Below are positions 15,578-24,515 of a DNA stretch of 33,041 bases, in pieces; the first letter of the stretch is position 1; every line of letters starts with the position of its first letter. The translations under genes and the position numbers were made by a program. This stretch comes from Desulfobulbaceae bacterium (GTDB taxonomy: Bacteria; Desulfobacterota; Desulfobulbia; Desulfobulbales; Desulfobulbaceae). Location: contig JAFLKR010000011.1 of NCBI GenBank assembly GCA_019163135.1, forward strand, positions 1,337 through 34,377, in the 5' to 3' direction. The notes beneath the pieces are model-generated. The model had not been told where the DNA came from. It did no database searches and saw nothing but the letters and a program-made list of their open reading frames with translations.

Positions 15578-17542
15578 TCACCTCGTAAAGATGAGGATTC
15601 CGTTTGCCGGAATCGTTATCTGTGCGGAAGCCGCCAGCCCATGCATGCCCCCGCCGGTGGCCTCGATGCCCCCGCCGTTGCCGACCCTCCCGGGATTGAC
15701 CCAGTTGTCGTAAACATCGCTGTTGAACGCCTCTTGCCAGTAGCCGCTCAGCGGTAATCCGATGGCATAGTTGAAGTAGGTCGCCTCGTTGAGGCTGGCC
15801 ACTATCACCACGTCGTGACCTTGCCCGGGAACCCAGCGGTGGAAGGCCAAAACCCGGTTGCGATTATGGACATGAAAGAGATTGATGCCGCTCCCTCGCA
15901 AGCCTTGTAATCGTTTGCGAACCGAGATGAGCTCCCGGGTAAAGCGTAAAAAATCCACCATGGGTTTGCTGCCCTGGTGCAATCCCTCCCACCATAGCTG
16001 GTAGGCGCTGTTGGGCTGGTCGCTCCATTGCTTGTCTTCAAGAAATTCCTGGCCCATGAAGAGATGCGGAATCCCTGCCGCAGTCAAGGTCAGGCCCAAG
16101 GCTACGCGCGAACGGCTGCGGGCATACCAGGATCGACTGTCGGAACCATCGGCAATCTTGGGAATGCGTCGGTCCCGGCCTGCTCGGACGATGTCGTGGT
16201 TCTCCGTGCATTGCACCGCCCGCCATTTATCGTTGAGAACCGGCGTGGCGATCTCCCGGGCGATGCCTTCCAGGTCGACAAACGCTGTCTGGCCGTGTGC
16301 CGCCTGATCGATGGCGTTGCGGATGGCGTCCCGCAGACCGTCATTCTGGGCAGCGTCGAATCCGGCACCGTTTTGGGCGGTGGAGCGGACAATGAACTCC
16401 TGTACTGGCCAGCACTCGGCGATGTGGATGGCCTCGGGCTTGAGGAAGCGGCAAGTGTCGGTAATGTCCTGGCAGAATCGCCCGCCGTGGGCCCCGCCTT
16501 CGTTTTTGATGACGCTGACCTCGTCGTAACGGAAACCGTCGCAATGGTATTCGGTGAGATAAAATTTGGCGTTGTCGATCAGGAATTGTCTGACGTGGTT
16601 GTTCCAGTAGGCGAACACCAAGCCGCCGGCCCAGCCTTGGTTCGTGAAATAAAGGCTGTTGTTCAGGTCGTTGTCGGGCCGGCGGTCGAAGAAGTAGATG
16701 CTTTTGTCGCCGAAATCGCCACCGGCGTGGTTGTAAACGACATCGAGCAGCACGGCGATGCCGTGGACATGGCACAGGTCGATCAGCACTTTCAACTGGT
16801 TGGCGGTGCCCTGGATATCCTCCGGACGATACGGTTTGAAATCGGGGTTGATCGCCAGCAGCTTCTGGTTGATGGACGCCAGATAGGCGGCCAGTGCCGG
16901 GTCGGTATCTCTGACCCCGTAGTCGGTTTCCGGAGAAAAGTAATCGACCCCGTTGTAGCCAAGGCTGAACATGCCTGAAAATTCAACCACCGGCAAAGGC
17001 TGGATAGCGTTGATGCCCAGGCGCTGCAGATAGGGAAGTTTTTCGACCACATCGAGAAAGGTCCCGTTGTTTCTGCCGGGCGGGATATCCCAGACGCCGA
17101 TGTGCAGCTGGTAAATAATGAGTTCATGAAAAGGCGGCGGTCGGAACCCTTGATCGTGCCAGGGAAAGGCTTGGGGATCGACGAGGAGACACTGGCACTC
17201 CGGCCACATGGGGGTGTCGGTCAGATCGCGGGCATAGGGATCGCGTTTCAGTCCCCTGGTTCCGCCTTCGGGGCCCACCACGTCATACATATAGCGTTCG
17301 CCGGCAGTGAGGCCCGGGATGAAACCAGCCCAGAAACCGCCGTCCGCAGGTTGAAGCCGGGCGGTTTGCTTATTGGTCCATCGGCCTTGATCGGTCGGGG
17401 CAAAATCCCAGAAGATGTTGACCTCCCGAGCCGCCGGCGCCCAGACACGAAAGGTGGCCCCCTCGCCGGTGCTGAGCAGGTTGCCCCCCATGGGGGTGCC
17501 GCCGTCAATATGATCAAGGCTTGCCGTCTCTGCTTTATGCAT
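15578..17542 (-). CDS. GH13 1,4-alpha-glucan branching enzyme-like protein
   Basis: A 654-residue cytoplasmic alpha-amylase-family enzyme. Residues about 14-110 are an N-terminal CBM48-type beta domain (GATFRVWAPAAREVNIFWDF). A GH13 barrel follows with region I DVVYNHAGG (267-275), region II DGFRYDEV with nucleophile Asp340, region III HIAECWPV with acid/base Glu376, region IV TENHD (446-450), and a C-terminal beta domain. These residues are all intact. The overall plan best fits glycogen branching enzyme, which cuts alpha-1,4 links and rejoins them as alpha-1,6 branches. A trehalohydrolase (TreZ) or other GH13 activity is the main alternative, since both share the CBM48-GH13 layout. No other glycogen or trehalose gene is nearby, so I give no symbol. 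It is monocistronic on the minus strand. Confidence 0.8.
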   Translation of the reverse strand: MHKAETASLDHIDGGTPMGGNLLSTGEGATFRVWAPAAREVNIFWDFAPTDQGRWTNKQTARLQPADGGFWAGFIPGLTAGERYMYDVVGPEGGTRGLKRDPYARDLTDTPMWPECQCLLVDPQAFPWHDQGFRPPPFHELIIYQLHIGVWDIPPGRNNGTFLDVVEKLPYLQRLGINAIQPLPVVEFSGMFSLGYNGVDYFSPETDYGVRDTDPALAAYLASINQKLLAINPDFKPYRPEDIQGTANQLKVLIDLCHVHGIAVLLDVVYNHAGGDFGDKSIYFFDRRPDNDLNNSLYFTNQGWAGGLVFAYWNNHVRQFLIDNAKFYLTEYHCDGFRYDEVSVIKNEGGAHGGRFCQDITDTCRFLKPEAIHIAECWPVQEFIVRSTAQNGAGFDAAQNDGLRDAIRNAIDQAAHGQTAFVDLEGIAREIATPVLNDKWRAVQCTENHDIVRAGRDRRIPKIADGSDSRSWYARSRSRVALGLTLTAAGIPHLFMGQEFLEDKQWSDQPNSAYQLWWEGLHQGSKPMVDFLRFTRELISVRKRLQGLRGSGINLFHVHNRNRVLAFHRWVPGQGHDVVIVASLNEATYFNYAIGLPLSGYWQEAFNSDVYDNWVNPGRVGNGGGIEATGGGMHGLAASAQITIPANGILIFTR

Positions 17543-18416
17543 GGTTTCAACCCCTTCTGGAAAATGAGTGCCGAGTAATGGGAATCGTCCTTGGTGCTGG
17601 CAGTGGGGAACTGTTGTCAGTTTCGTGCCTGGAGGCCGCCAGTCCTCGGGACGTCGGCCGCGTCAAAAATTCGGTCACAGCCGAAAGAACCGAGGCTGAG
17701 GCCGCTGCTTGCCGAGGTTGGCTTCTTGCCGTTTGCCCGTGTTTCTCGAGGCGAGGATTTGTTGTTAGTAATAGTCCAGTCTTTATCAAAAAGACAATGG
17801 AGGAAAATTGATGATATAAAGGATAGTTAATATATCTGATTTCAGATGGTCGGTTGAGCCGGCACCGACTGGCCCCTGATCGTTCCCCCGTTTCCCCTTT
17901 GTCGGGCTGACTGTCGGGGTGCGGCAGCAAAGCGCCATCTTCCTCGGCAATCTGGATGATACGGTCCCGTCTGACCTCATTGAGACCCTTGTCCCCCCAA
18001 AAAAAAGTAGTGCCCCCTGTTTCTTGCTCCCAGCCGCAGGCGTCGATTTACTCTCCTGAAAAGGGTTGCATCCCAAGCCCTGTCAGTTTGTTCAGTTATT
18101 TTTCCTATCTATTCCATACCTATTTTTTAGCTATTTACTTGTTGGCTAATAGGCTTAAATAATTACTTATTATTATAAAATTGCATTGGTGTCTTAGATT
18201 ACGCAAGTATTTTACGGATGCGATGCTGAGCAAGGTAATTCGTGAAGGGGAGTGGGCGAACCTGTGAACCGAAGTTTGCATACGGCCCGGCGATTTAAAC
18301 GCAAAGTCGAGACGATGAAAAGATAGCATTGCGTTAAGTATCGAGAAGCGTTTGCGGTTGTTCACTTGAAAGAGGGGAAGATAGAAATCATTTGTAAAAA
18401 AAAAATGAGGATGCCT
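17543..18416. other. long intergenic region before the lysis genes
   Basis: I see no gene I can support in about 870 bases. It contains a GGAGG at 17799-17803 followed by the two-codon frame ATG ATA TAA (17811), and a perfect 14-base palindrome ATCTGATTTCAGAT (17834-17847). On the minus strand a short protein-like stretch (GLNEVRRDRIIQIAEEDGAL) follows a T8G6 run at 17993-18006. From about 18080 the DNA becomes strongly AT-rich and probably contains the promoter for the holin/lysin pair, but boxes cannot be assigned. Confidence 0.45.
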
Positions 18417-19058
18417 ATGTCTATGCCGATAATTGGTGCCGCACTTGCCGCCATTGCTCCTGAATTAGCGCAGCGTGGACTTGATTTGTTGAGCGGAATT
18501 TTTCGCGGTTCCTTGGATCAGGGCGCTGGGAAGGTTGCCGAGATGATCAAGGAAAAAACCGGAATCGATATCCACGACGCCGCAGAAAATAAACTGACTG
18601 AAGGGCAATGGATCAAGCTCAAGCAATTTGAACTTGATCATCAGGAGCAATTACTGGCCTTTCGCCAAAACATCGACGCCCATGAATTGGAGATGGATAA
18701 GCTCGCGGTGCAGGATATCCTGAACGCCAGGGGGACCCAGCAGGAGCGCGATACGAATGATGATAGGCTGGTTCGCCATTTCACCTACATATATGCCTTC
18801 TTGATCACCGGGTTGACCTTTGTCTTTATTTTCCTGTCCGCCTTTTTGCCGGCTTTTTTCCCGACGCACCCCTTGCCGCCTGAGTCATGGCGCATCATCG
18901 ATACGGTTCTGGGTTTCTTGCTGGGTATCGGATTATCGACCATTATTCAATTTTATTACGGCTCGAGCCAGGGCAGTCGCTCAAAATCCGCTCAAATCAG
19001 ATCGATAACCGATAAATTTACCGGTGACCCGGCCGCCGATGCGGGGAGGAATGTTTGA
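18417..19058 (+). CDS. three-helix holin of the gene-transfer-agent release type
   Basis: A 213-residue membrane protein. The N-terminus MSMPIIGAALAAIAPELAQR is weakly hydrophobic. The middle (about 45-120) is a charged helical region (TEGQWIKLKQFELDHQEQLL, RQNIDAHELEMDK). Two strong helices follow, FTYIYAFLITGLTFVFIFLS and IIDTVLGFLLGIGLSTIIQF, with the short basic tail SQGSRSKSAQ. This plan is that of the Pfam group 'holin of 3TMs, for gene-transfer release'. Holins open the inner membrane and let a cytoplasmic lysin reach the wall. I chose ATG 18417, which has GAGG six bases upstream; ATGs at 18405 and 18411 and a TTG at 18366 are in frame. The lysin gene starts immediately after its stop codon, so the two form a lysis cassette upstream of the CIS operon. 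Confidence 0.8.
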   Translation: MSMPIIGAALAAIAPELAQRGLDLLSGIFRGSLDQGAGKVAEMIKEKTGIDIHDAAENKLTEGQWIKLKQFELDHQEQLLAFRQNIDAHELEMDKLAVQDILNARGTQQERDTNDDRLVRHFTYIYAFLITGLTFVFIFLSAFLPAFFPTHPLPPESWRIIDTVLGFLLGIGLSTIIQFYYGSSQGSRSKSAQIRSITDKFTGDPAADAGRNV

Positions 19059-20303
19059 ATGAGCCTCAATCGCGAACAAATCGTGTTCTTGCAGCATGTG
19101 GCCGAGTTGATCCGCAAAGCGCCGGATTACGGATTGCTGGTCACCGCCGGGGAATTGTATCGTACCTCCGAGCAGCAGGCGCTCCATGTCCAGTACGGCC
19201 GCAGTAAAACGATGAACAGCCAGCATCTTAAACGGCTGGCCGTTGATTTGAATTTTTTTCAGCAGTTGCCGGATGGGTCGCTCCAGTTGACCTACGATGG
19301 TGACAACGTGCGCCTGCTTGGCGCCTTCTGGGAGAGCCTGGACCCCGCCGCTAATCGTTGGGGCGGCAACTGGTCCAGTTTCAAGGATACGCCCCATTTT
19401 GAGCGACGTGAAAACAGCCGGACCGCCGAGGCTGGCGTCCCTCATCCTGCAAGCGCGATTTCGTCTTCCGGGGCAAGGCCTCCAGCACCGGCCGCCGGTT
19501 CCTTCTGCGGTGCCAAACTGCTTGCCGGGACTGTCGGTGTCCGTTGCCAGAACCAGCCGTATGACGTCGAATCCATCCAGCGCTTGCTTAATCTCCATAG
19601 GGATCGAATCGGATTGGCCGACCCGCTCAGTTGCGACGGCAAATTTGGGCAGCATACGTTAACCGCGCTCAGCGATTTTCAGCAAACTGTTCTGGCTCAG
19701 CCTGAACCGAGCGGAACTGTCAGTCCAGGGGATTCCACCCTGCTCGCACTCTGTGCGGCCTTGCCAAAATCTCTTGATCCGATCTTGATGGCGTTTGTTT
19801 ACCTTAATGCGAGCGAACCGGACATCAGGTCGTTGACGCCTTTCCTTTTGGAAACAATGGCAAAATACGATATCAACACCCCCGTGCGTCAGGCGCACTT
19901 TTTAGCGCAAGTCGGCCATGAAAGCGGTGAGTTGCTCTACAAAAAAGAACTCGCATCGGGGACGGCCTATGAGAACAGGCGGGATCTCGGCAATACCCAG
20001 CCCGGAGACGGGCCGCATTATAAAGGGCGTGGCCTCATTCAACTGACCGGGCGTGCCAATTATGCGGACTACAGCCGCACCGGTTCTTTAAAAGTCGATG
20101 TTGAAGCAGATCCGGAGCAGGTGGCGACCAACGAGCAGTTATGCGTCGATGTGGCTGGCTGGTTCTGGGATCGCCGTGGATTGAATACCTTTGCCGATCG
20201 CGACGACCTGGAAACGGTCACTCGTCGAATCAACGGCGGATTGAACGGGCTGGATAATCGGCGCAGGCTGCTGTCGCGGGCGAAAACGCTGCTCGGTGCC
20301 TAA
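19059..20303 (+). CDS. modular endolysin: M15 peptidase, peptidoglycan-binding domain, GH19 glycosidase
   Basis: A 414-residue wall hydrolase with no signal peptide, as expected for a holin-dependent lysin. Residues 1-118 are an M15 (VanY/Ply500-like) zinc peptidase: His56 and Asp63 in SQHLKRLAVD and His113 in DTPHFE, which cut peptide cross-links. Residues about 155-215 are a peptidoglycan-binding domain (DVESIQRLLNLH, CDGKFGQHTLTALSDFQQ). Residues about 240-414 are a GH19 chitinase/lysozyme-like domain with Glu288 in GHESG, Glu297 and the YKGRGLIQLTGRANY motif, which cuts glycan strands. A Pro/Ala/Ser-rich linker (about 125-150) joins the first two. The ATG abuts the holin stop, and its SD (GGGGAGGA) lies inside the holin gene, which implies coupled translation. 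Two different wall-cutting activities in one lysin is a rich design; the catalytic residues all look intact. Confidence 0.88.
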   Translation: MSLNREQIVFLQHVAELIRKAPDYGLLVTAGELYRTSEQQALHVQYGRSKTMNSQHLKRLAVDLNFFQQLPDGSLQLTYDGDNVRLLGAFWESLDPAANRWGGNWSSFKDTPHFERRENSRTAEAGVPHPASAISSSGARPPAPAAGSFCGAKLLAGTVGVRCQNQPYDVESIQRLLNLHRDRIGLADPLSCDGKFGQHTLTALSDFQQTVLAQPEPSGTVSPGDSTLLALCAALPKSLDPILMAFVYLNASEPDIRSLTPFLLETMAKYDINTPVRQAHFLAQVGHESGELLYKKELASGTAYENRRDLGNTQPGDGPHYKGRGLIQLTGRANYADYSRTGSLKVDVEADPEQVATNEQLCVDVAGWFWDRRGLNTFADRDDLETVTRRINGGLNGLDNRRRLLSRAKTLLGA

Positions 20304-20828
20304 GGGCCTGCATGGGGGGAATTAGTAGTCCATGCCCTGGCGGCAGCTTCGGTTTGGTTTTTCCTGGATTACGTGTGAACTGCTGTTACCCGACAGGGAT
20401 GATATATTTACTATCCATTTTATCTACTATTTTTTACCATTGTAATTCTTAGCTGACTCTAGCATATTTATAACTAAATAATTGAATAAAATAGGGCATG
20501 TGGCTGTCTGTGTATGACGACATTTTACTTGAATCAATCAAGGTATTGGAGAATTCTTGAGAGGATGTCTGGGCACATATTAAAGCAGTTTTATTAATTA
20601 ATTTGAAATGATTTTTTTTTAAAAAAAAGCAGCTCTATCAATAAGTCTGTCGCCTTAATCTTTTTGAGTGCGTCGCTTTGCAGTGACCGGCTTGATCTGT
20701 TGCGTGGCGTCTCCAAGTCTTGTTTTGTAATGATGGTGAACAACGTAAAAATATTCCTTCGCACAGCCTGTCTGTATTTAGATTGAATAAACAACCACTG
20801 AGAGCATAAGCGAGACACCTCCAAAATT
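20304..20828 (+). other. AT-rich gap before the CIS operon, probable promoter region
   Basis: No gene is visible in 525 bases. The DNA is much more AT-rich than either neighbour. It has a T9A8 tract (20612-20628), a small dyad CTTGA-ATCAA-TCAAG (20528-20542) and many TTGA-like elements, none with a convincing -10 partner. The operon promoter and any regulator site should lie here. The 40 bases before the first CIS gene lack a Shine-Dalgarno sequence; instead CACCTCC, identical to the 16S rRNA anti-SD, lies just before the ATG. Confidence 0.5.
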
Positions 20829-21443
20829 ATGGCCAACATCAAGAGCATTCACTCGGTGTGTAACTCGATCATGCAATTTCTGCATAACGCCTACGAAGCC
20901 ACCCCGGTGCCTTTTGGCGCGCCGGGCAGCACCTTGCAGGATGAGTATCCGTGCAGTTTCCGGGTGCTTGCTTCAGGCGAACTGAAGGCCAGCACCGATT
21001 TTGGCACCACCCTGTCGCTTTATCTCTACCGCGTCATGGTCAACGAACATGTACGCAGTCAGCCTGCTTCCAGTGGCACCGGCAGTGCCGTGCCGCTCGC
21101 GGTCGACCTCCATTTCCTCATCACGGTCTGGTCCGAGAGCGCCGCCATCGAGCAGACGCTGTGCGCCTGGGCCATGAGCCAGCTGCATCAGCACCCGATT
21201 ATGGATGTGTCCTCCCTGACCGAGGAGGGCGGTTGGCGCAACGATGATGTCGTGCAGATCATACCCGCCGAACTCAGCAACGAAGATCTGATGCGGATAT
21301 GGGATGCCCTGGCCCCCGATTACCGGCTGTCGCTCTCCTATATCGCCCGGGTGATTCGGATCGACTCCGCCGATGTGCCCATGGGACTACCGGTGGTGGC
21401 GACCCGTTATCAATATGAAGAGAGGGGCGATCATGCTGATTGA
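20829..21443 (+). CDS. CIS cap/tail-terminator protein, DUF4255 (Afp16/Pvc16-like)
   Basis: A 204-residue protein. The pattern of a short N-terminal helix (SIHSVCNSIMQFLHNAYEA), the block PCSFRVLASGELKASTDFG, then TTLSLYLYRVMVNEHVR, a long LAVDLHFLITVW strand pair and an ending with SYIARVIRID and PVVATRYQYEER is characteristic of DUF4255, the domain of Afp16 and Pvc16. These proteins cap the distal end of the tube and sheath and fix particle length. Here the gene comes first in the operon, as in several CIS lineages, rather than last as in Afp. It has no visible SD. Its stop overlaps the next start by 11 bases. Confidence 0.85.
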   Translation: MANIKSIHSVCNSIMQFLHNAYEATPVPFGAPGSTLQDEYPCSFRVLASGELKASTDFGTTLSLYLYRVMVNEHVRSQPASSGTGSAVPLAVDLHFLITVWSESAAIEQTLCAWAMSQLHQHPIMDVSSLTEEGGWRNDDVVQIIPAELSNEDLMRIWDALAPDYRLSLSYIARVIRIDSADVPMGLPVVATRYQYEERGDHAD

Positions 21444-22203
21444 GCGGGTGGAGCAGCGGGTTTTGGGGGCGTTGCGTCTGGTCGACCGGGTGACGCAGAC
21501 GTCGCTGAAGCGTCCGCTATTTCTTTACTCCAACAGAGCACGGCTGGTGCGCAATGCCCGGGGCTATTATGTGGTGACCCATGCCACGGGACTCGAATCG
21601 CATAGCGCTTCCTTTCAGAGGCCTCCGGTTGCGCCGGCGCTGGAGTCCAGAAACTACAGTATCGAGATTACCGACCCGCTCGGCCACTATCTGCCGCGAT
21701 TGCTGGAGCTGCGTTTGCCGCGCGATCCCGACCCTGCGCATGCGGAAGACATCGGTTCTCTTTTCAGGCCCGTCGATGTGGCGCTGTACCCGGCCGGCAC
21801 CGCGCCCCTGTCCCCCAACTGGAGCACCCTGCGCATCTCGGTCGCTCGAGTCTCCAATCATGCGCCGGTGCGCGGCGCGTTGCTGCAGGTGATCAATGCG
21901 GCCGACGACACCCTGCTGGCCAGCGGTATTTCCGATGTACGCGGCGAGGCCCTGGTGATCGTGCCCGGCGTGCCCATCACTAAATTTGCTGATGAGGAAA
22001 ATGAGGAGGGGGAGGGCGGCGGCGAGCCACCGGTGGTGGTCAACACGTTGCCGGTACGCCTGGAGTTGTCGCTGGGCACCACCACTCCGTGGCCGGTCAA
22101 TCCAGACCTGCTGGAACAGCATCACGTTGCAAATCGGCGCATGAGTATGGATTTGGCGCTCAGCACAGGACGAATGGAACGAGTTGTTATCAACGTAACG
22201 TAA
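21433..22203 (+). CDS. CIS-associated carboxypeptidase-regulatory-like protein
   Basis: A 256-residue protein. Residues about 30-130 look strand-rich (RGYYVVTHATG, NYSIEITDPLGHYLPRLLEL). Residues about 130-180 (VALYPAGTAPLSPNW, TLRISVARVS, APVRGALLQVINAADDTLLA, ISDVRGEALVIVPG) have the pattern of a carboxypeptidase-regulatory or transthyretin-like beta-sandwich. An acidic Glu/Gly-rich loop (DEENEEGEGGGE) and a C-terminal strand region (VRLELSLGTTTPWPVNPDLL) follow. Genes of this kind are common between the DUF4255 and sheath genes of CIS loci, but I know of no assigned role; a structural or cap-associated part is inference. The start is ATG 21433, with GAGGGG six bases upstream, overlapping the previous gene by 11 bases. 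Confidence 0.65.
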   Translation: MLIERVEQRVLGALRLVDRVTQTSLKRPLFLYSNRARLVRNARGYYVVTHATGLESHSASFQRPPVAPALESRNYSIEITDPLGHYLPRLLELRLPRDPDPAHAEDIGSLFRPVDVALYPAGTAPLSPNWSTLRISVARVSNHAPVRGALLQVINAADDTLLASGISDVRGEALVIVPGVPITKFADEENEEGEGGGEPPVVVNTLPVRLELSLGTTTPWPVNPDLLEQHHVANRRMSMDLALSTGRMERVVINVT

Positions 22204-22224
22204 TCTATCGAAGGGAGACGAACC

Positions 22225-23916
22225 ATGCCAGAATACCTAGCCCCCGGCGTCTATGTCGAAGAGACAAGTTTTCGCGCCAAATCGATCGAAGGTGTGAGCA
22301 CCAGCACCGCCGCCTTTGCCGGTCCGACCCGAAAGGGGCCCACCGGCGGCGCGCCGGTACTGATCACCAGTTTTGGTGATTTCGAACGCATGTATGGCGG
22401 CTTCGGCAATTTGCAGTTTGGTGCCACTGAAGTCACCAACTACATCGCCCATGCGGTGCGCAACTTTTTTGATAATGGCGGCGCCCGGTTTTTTATGGCG
22501 CGGGTCTACAACGCCAGTGGCGGCGATGGCATCGCCCGCAGCGCTTTCGTCGGCGGCGATGCCGATGATGCCAACAATCTCCGGTTCATTTCACGCTCGC
22601 CGGGCCGGGCCGGTAACGGCACGGTCACGGTCACCCTGGGGTCGATCCCGGTTACGGCGCTGGCTCTGGCGCGTGCACCGCGCGGCACCTTGATGGTCGA
22701 TGGTGCCGACGTCTATGTTCGCGGCGCCGCCGATTTTCGTGATGCGGGCAACAACGCCTTTGCCGGCCCTTTAAGCGGCAACGAGATTTTTATTGCCGCC
22801 AACGTGCTGATCCGTGATGGCGACGGCAACGAGATGTTTTACGAAAACCTCGGTCTTGCCGAGGGCCATCCGCGCTACCTCGGCGCCATTCTCGATCCGA
22901 CTCCGGATCGTCTGGTGGATCAGCTTGAGCTCGCCTTCGCCATCGAGTTGGGTGCCGGCGTCAACGCATTCCGCCTGTATGCAATCCTCAATGGCATCAG
23001 TGCCGCTGCCCAGGCCTTGAGCGGCGGTACCGACGGGGCCGAACCGGCCACCTCTTCCTATACCGCCCCGCTGGATGGCCTGGCACGCATCGAGGACATC
23101 TCGATTGTCGCCGCGCCCGGCTACGCTTCCTTTACTGATCGGATCGGCATTCAGGATGCCCTGCGCACCCATGCCGAGGCGCGCAAGGCCTACCGTTTTG
23201 CCGTGCTCGACTGCCGTCAGGGGATCATCCCGACCGAGGCGCTGATCGACAAGAGCGTGCTCGACTCCAGCTACGCGGCGATCTACTACCCTTGGGTGAT
23301 GGTCTCCAATCCGCTGTCGCGCCCCGATGACGTCAGTGTGCCGCGCGAGATTGCGCTGCCGCCCTCCGGCTTCATCTGCGGCATTTTTGCCCGCAACGAC
23401 ATCAGCCGCAGCGTCAGCAAATCTCCCGGCAACGAGATTGTGCGCGGCGCCATCCGGCTGGAACGCAACATCAGCCACGCCGAACAGGAACTGCTTAATC
23501 CGCGCGGCGTCAACTGTCTGCGGTTCTTCCCCGGTCGCGGTTATCGTCTCTGGGGGGCCCGGACCGCCAGTTCCGATCCGGAATGGAAATACATCGGTCC
23601 TCGCCGTTACTTCCTTTTCCTCGAACACTCCATCGACCGCAGCACCCAGTGGGCGGTGTTTGAAAATAACGGAGAGCAGTTGTGGGCCAATATCCGCGAG
23701 GCGGTCACCAGTTTTCTCTACAACGAATGGCGTTCCGGCAACCTGTTGGGCACCACTCCGGAGGAGGCCTTCTTTGTCCGCTGCGACCGCAGCACGATGA
23801 CGCAGAACGATCTCGACAATGGCCGCCTGATCTGCCTGATCGGCGTGGCCGTGCTCAAGCCCGCCGAGTTCGTCATCTTCAGGATCGGCCAGAAGACCGC
23901 CGATGCCCGCGATTGA
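22225..23916 (+). CDS. CIS contractile sheath protein 1
   Basis: A 563-residue sheath subunit. The N-terminus PEYLAPGVYVEETSFRAKSI with EGVSTSTAAFAGPTRKGP is the hallmark of phage/CIS sheath proteins, as are AVRNFFDNGGARFFMARVYN and the C-terminal block GTTPEEAFFVRCDRSTMTQN followed by VAVLKPAEFVIFRI. The C-terminal and N-terminal strands interlink subunits, while the middle (about 130-330) is the variable surface domain. The sheath stores energy in an extended state and contracts to push the tube through a membrane. AAGGGAG lies about nine bases before the ATG. It is followed by its likely tube partner after 33 bases. Confidence 0.95.
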   Translation: MPEYLAPGVYVEETSFRAKSIEGVSTSTAAFAGPTRKGPTGGAPVLITSFGDFERMYGGFGNLQFGATEVTNYIAHAVRNFFDNGGARFFMARVYNASGGDGIARSAFVGGDADDANNLRFISRSPGRAGNGTVTVTLGSIPVTALALARAPRGTLMVDGADVYVRGAADFRDAGNNAFAGPLSGNEIFIAANVLIRDGDGNEMFYENLGLAEGHPRYLGAILDPTPDRLVDQLELAFAIELGAGVNAFRLYAILNGISAAAQALSGGTDGAEPATSSYTAPLDGLARIEDISIVAAPGYASFTDRIGIQDALRTHAEARKAYRFAVLDCRQGIIPTEALIDKSVLDSSYAAIYYPWVMVSNPLSRPDDVSVPREIALPPSGFICGIFARNDISRSVSKSPGNEIVRGAIRLERNISHAEQELLNPRGVNCLRFFPGRGYRLWGARTASSDPEWKYIGPRRYFLFLEHSIDRSTQWAVFENNGEQLWANIREAVTSFLYNEWRSGNLLGTTPEEAFFVRCDRSTMTQNDLDNGRLICLIGVAVLKPAEFVIFRIGQKTADARD

Positions 23917-23949
23917 TGCCAACCAATTATAGGATAGGAGAAAATTATC

Positions 23950-24408
23950 ATGGCTGACCGCATTACACCTTATGGGGCCTTTAACTTCCTCGTCAACCTC
24001 AACGGTCCGCAAGGGCCGGAAACCCCGCTGGGCGGTTTCTCCGACGTCAGCGGCCTCGGGGTCGAGATCACCATGGCCGAATACCGCAACGGCAACGAGA
24101 AGGAGAACCACGTGCGCAAGGTCGCCGGGATTCACAAGGTTCCCGATGTCACCCTCAAACGCGGCATCGTCAACTCCAAGGATCTCTGGGACTGGCTCAA
24201 GGAGGCCCAGCGCAACGGGCCAACGGCCAAGCGCACGGTGGTTATCACCCTGCTGGACGAGGCCGGCAAGAGCGTCGAGTCCTGGACACTGCGCAATGTC
24301 GTGCCCATGAAATATACCGGCCCGACGCTGGCCGCCAAGGGCGGCGGCGATGTGGCGATGGAGGAGCTGGTGCTGTCGTCCGAGGGCATTGATCTGGAAG
24401 TGGTATAA
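23950..24408 (+). CDS. CIS inner tube protein 1 (gp19/Hcp-like)
   Basis: A 152-residue tube subunit of the 'phage tail region' family. Diagnostic stretches are the entry PYGAFNFLVNL, GGFSDVSGLGVEITMAEYRN, KVAGIHKVPDVTLKRGIVNS, LWDWLKEAQ and the ending VAMEELVLSSEGIDLEVV. Subunits of this type stack as hexameric rings to form the tube inside the sheath and can hold cargo in the lumen. GGAG lies about nine bases before the ATG. The spacing of 33 bases after sheath 1 fits a sheath-tube pair, as in Afp1-Afp2. Confidence 0.95.
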   Translation: MADRITPYGAFNFLVNLNGPQGPETPLGGFSDVSGLGVEITMAEYRNGNEKENHVRKVAGIHKVPDVTLKRGIVNSKDLWDWLKEAQRNGPTAKRTVVITLLDEAGKSVESWTLRNVVPMKYTGPTLAAKGGGDVAMEELVLSSEGIDLEVV

Positions 24409-24515
24409 CGGTTGCCCCGCTCCTTGCTGCTTGGGCCAGAGGAGGGAGGCAATCGGAAACAGCGGCGGCGTAAGCAAAGAAACCTGCAGAACAGAGCAAA
24501 AGGATAACGGCTGCG

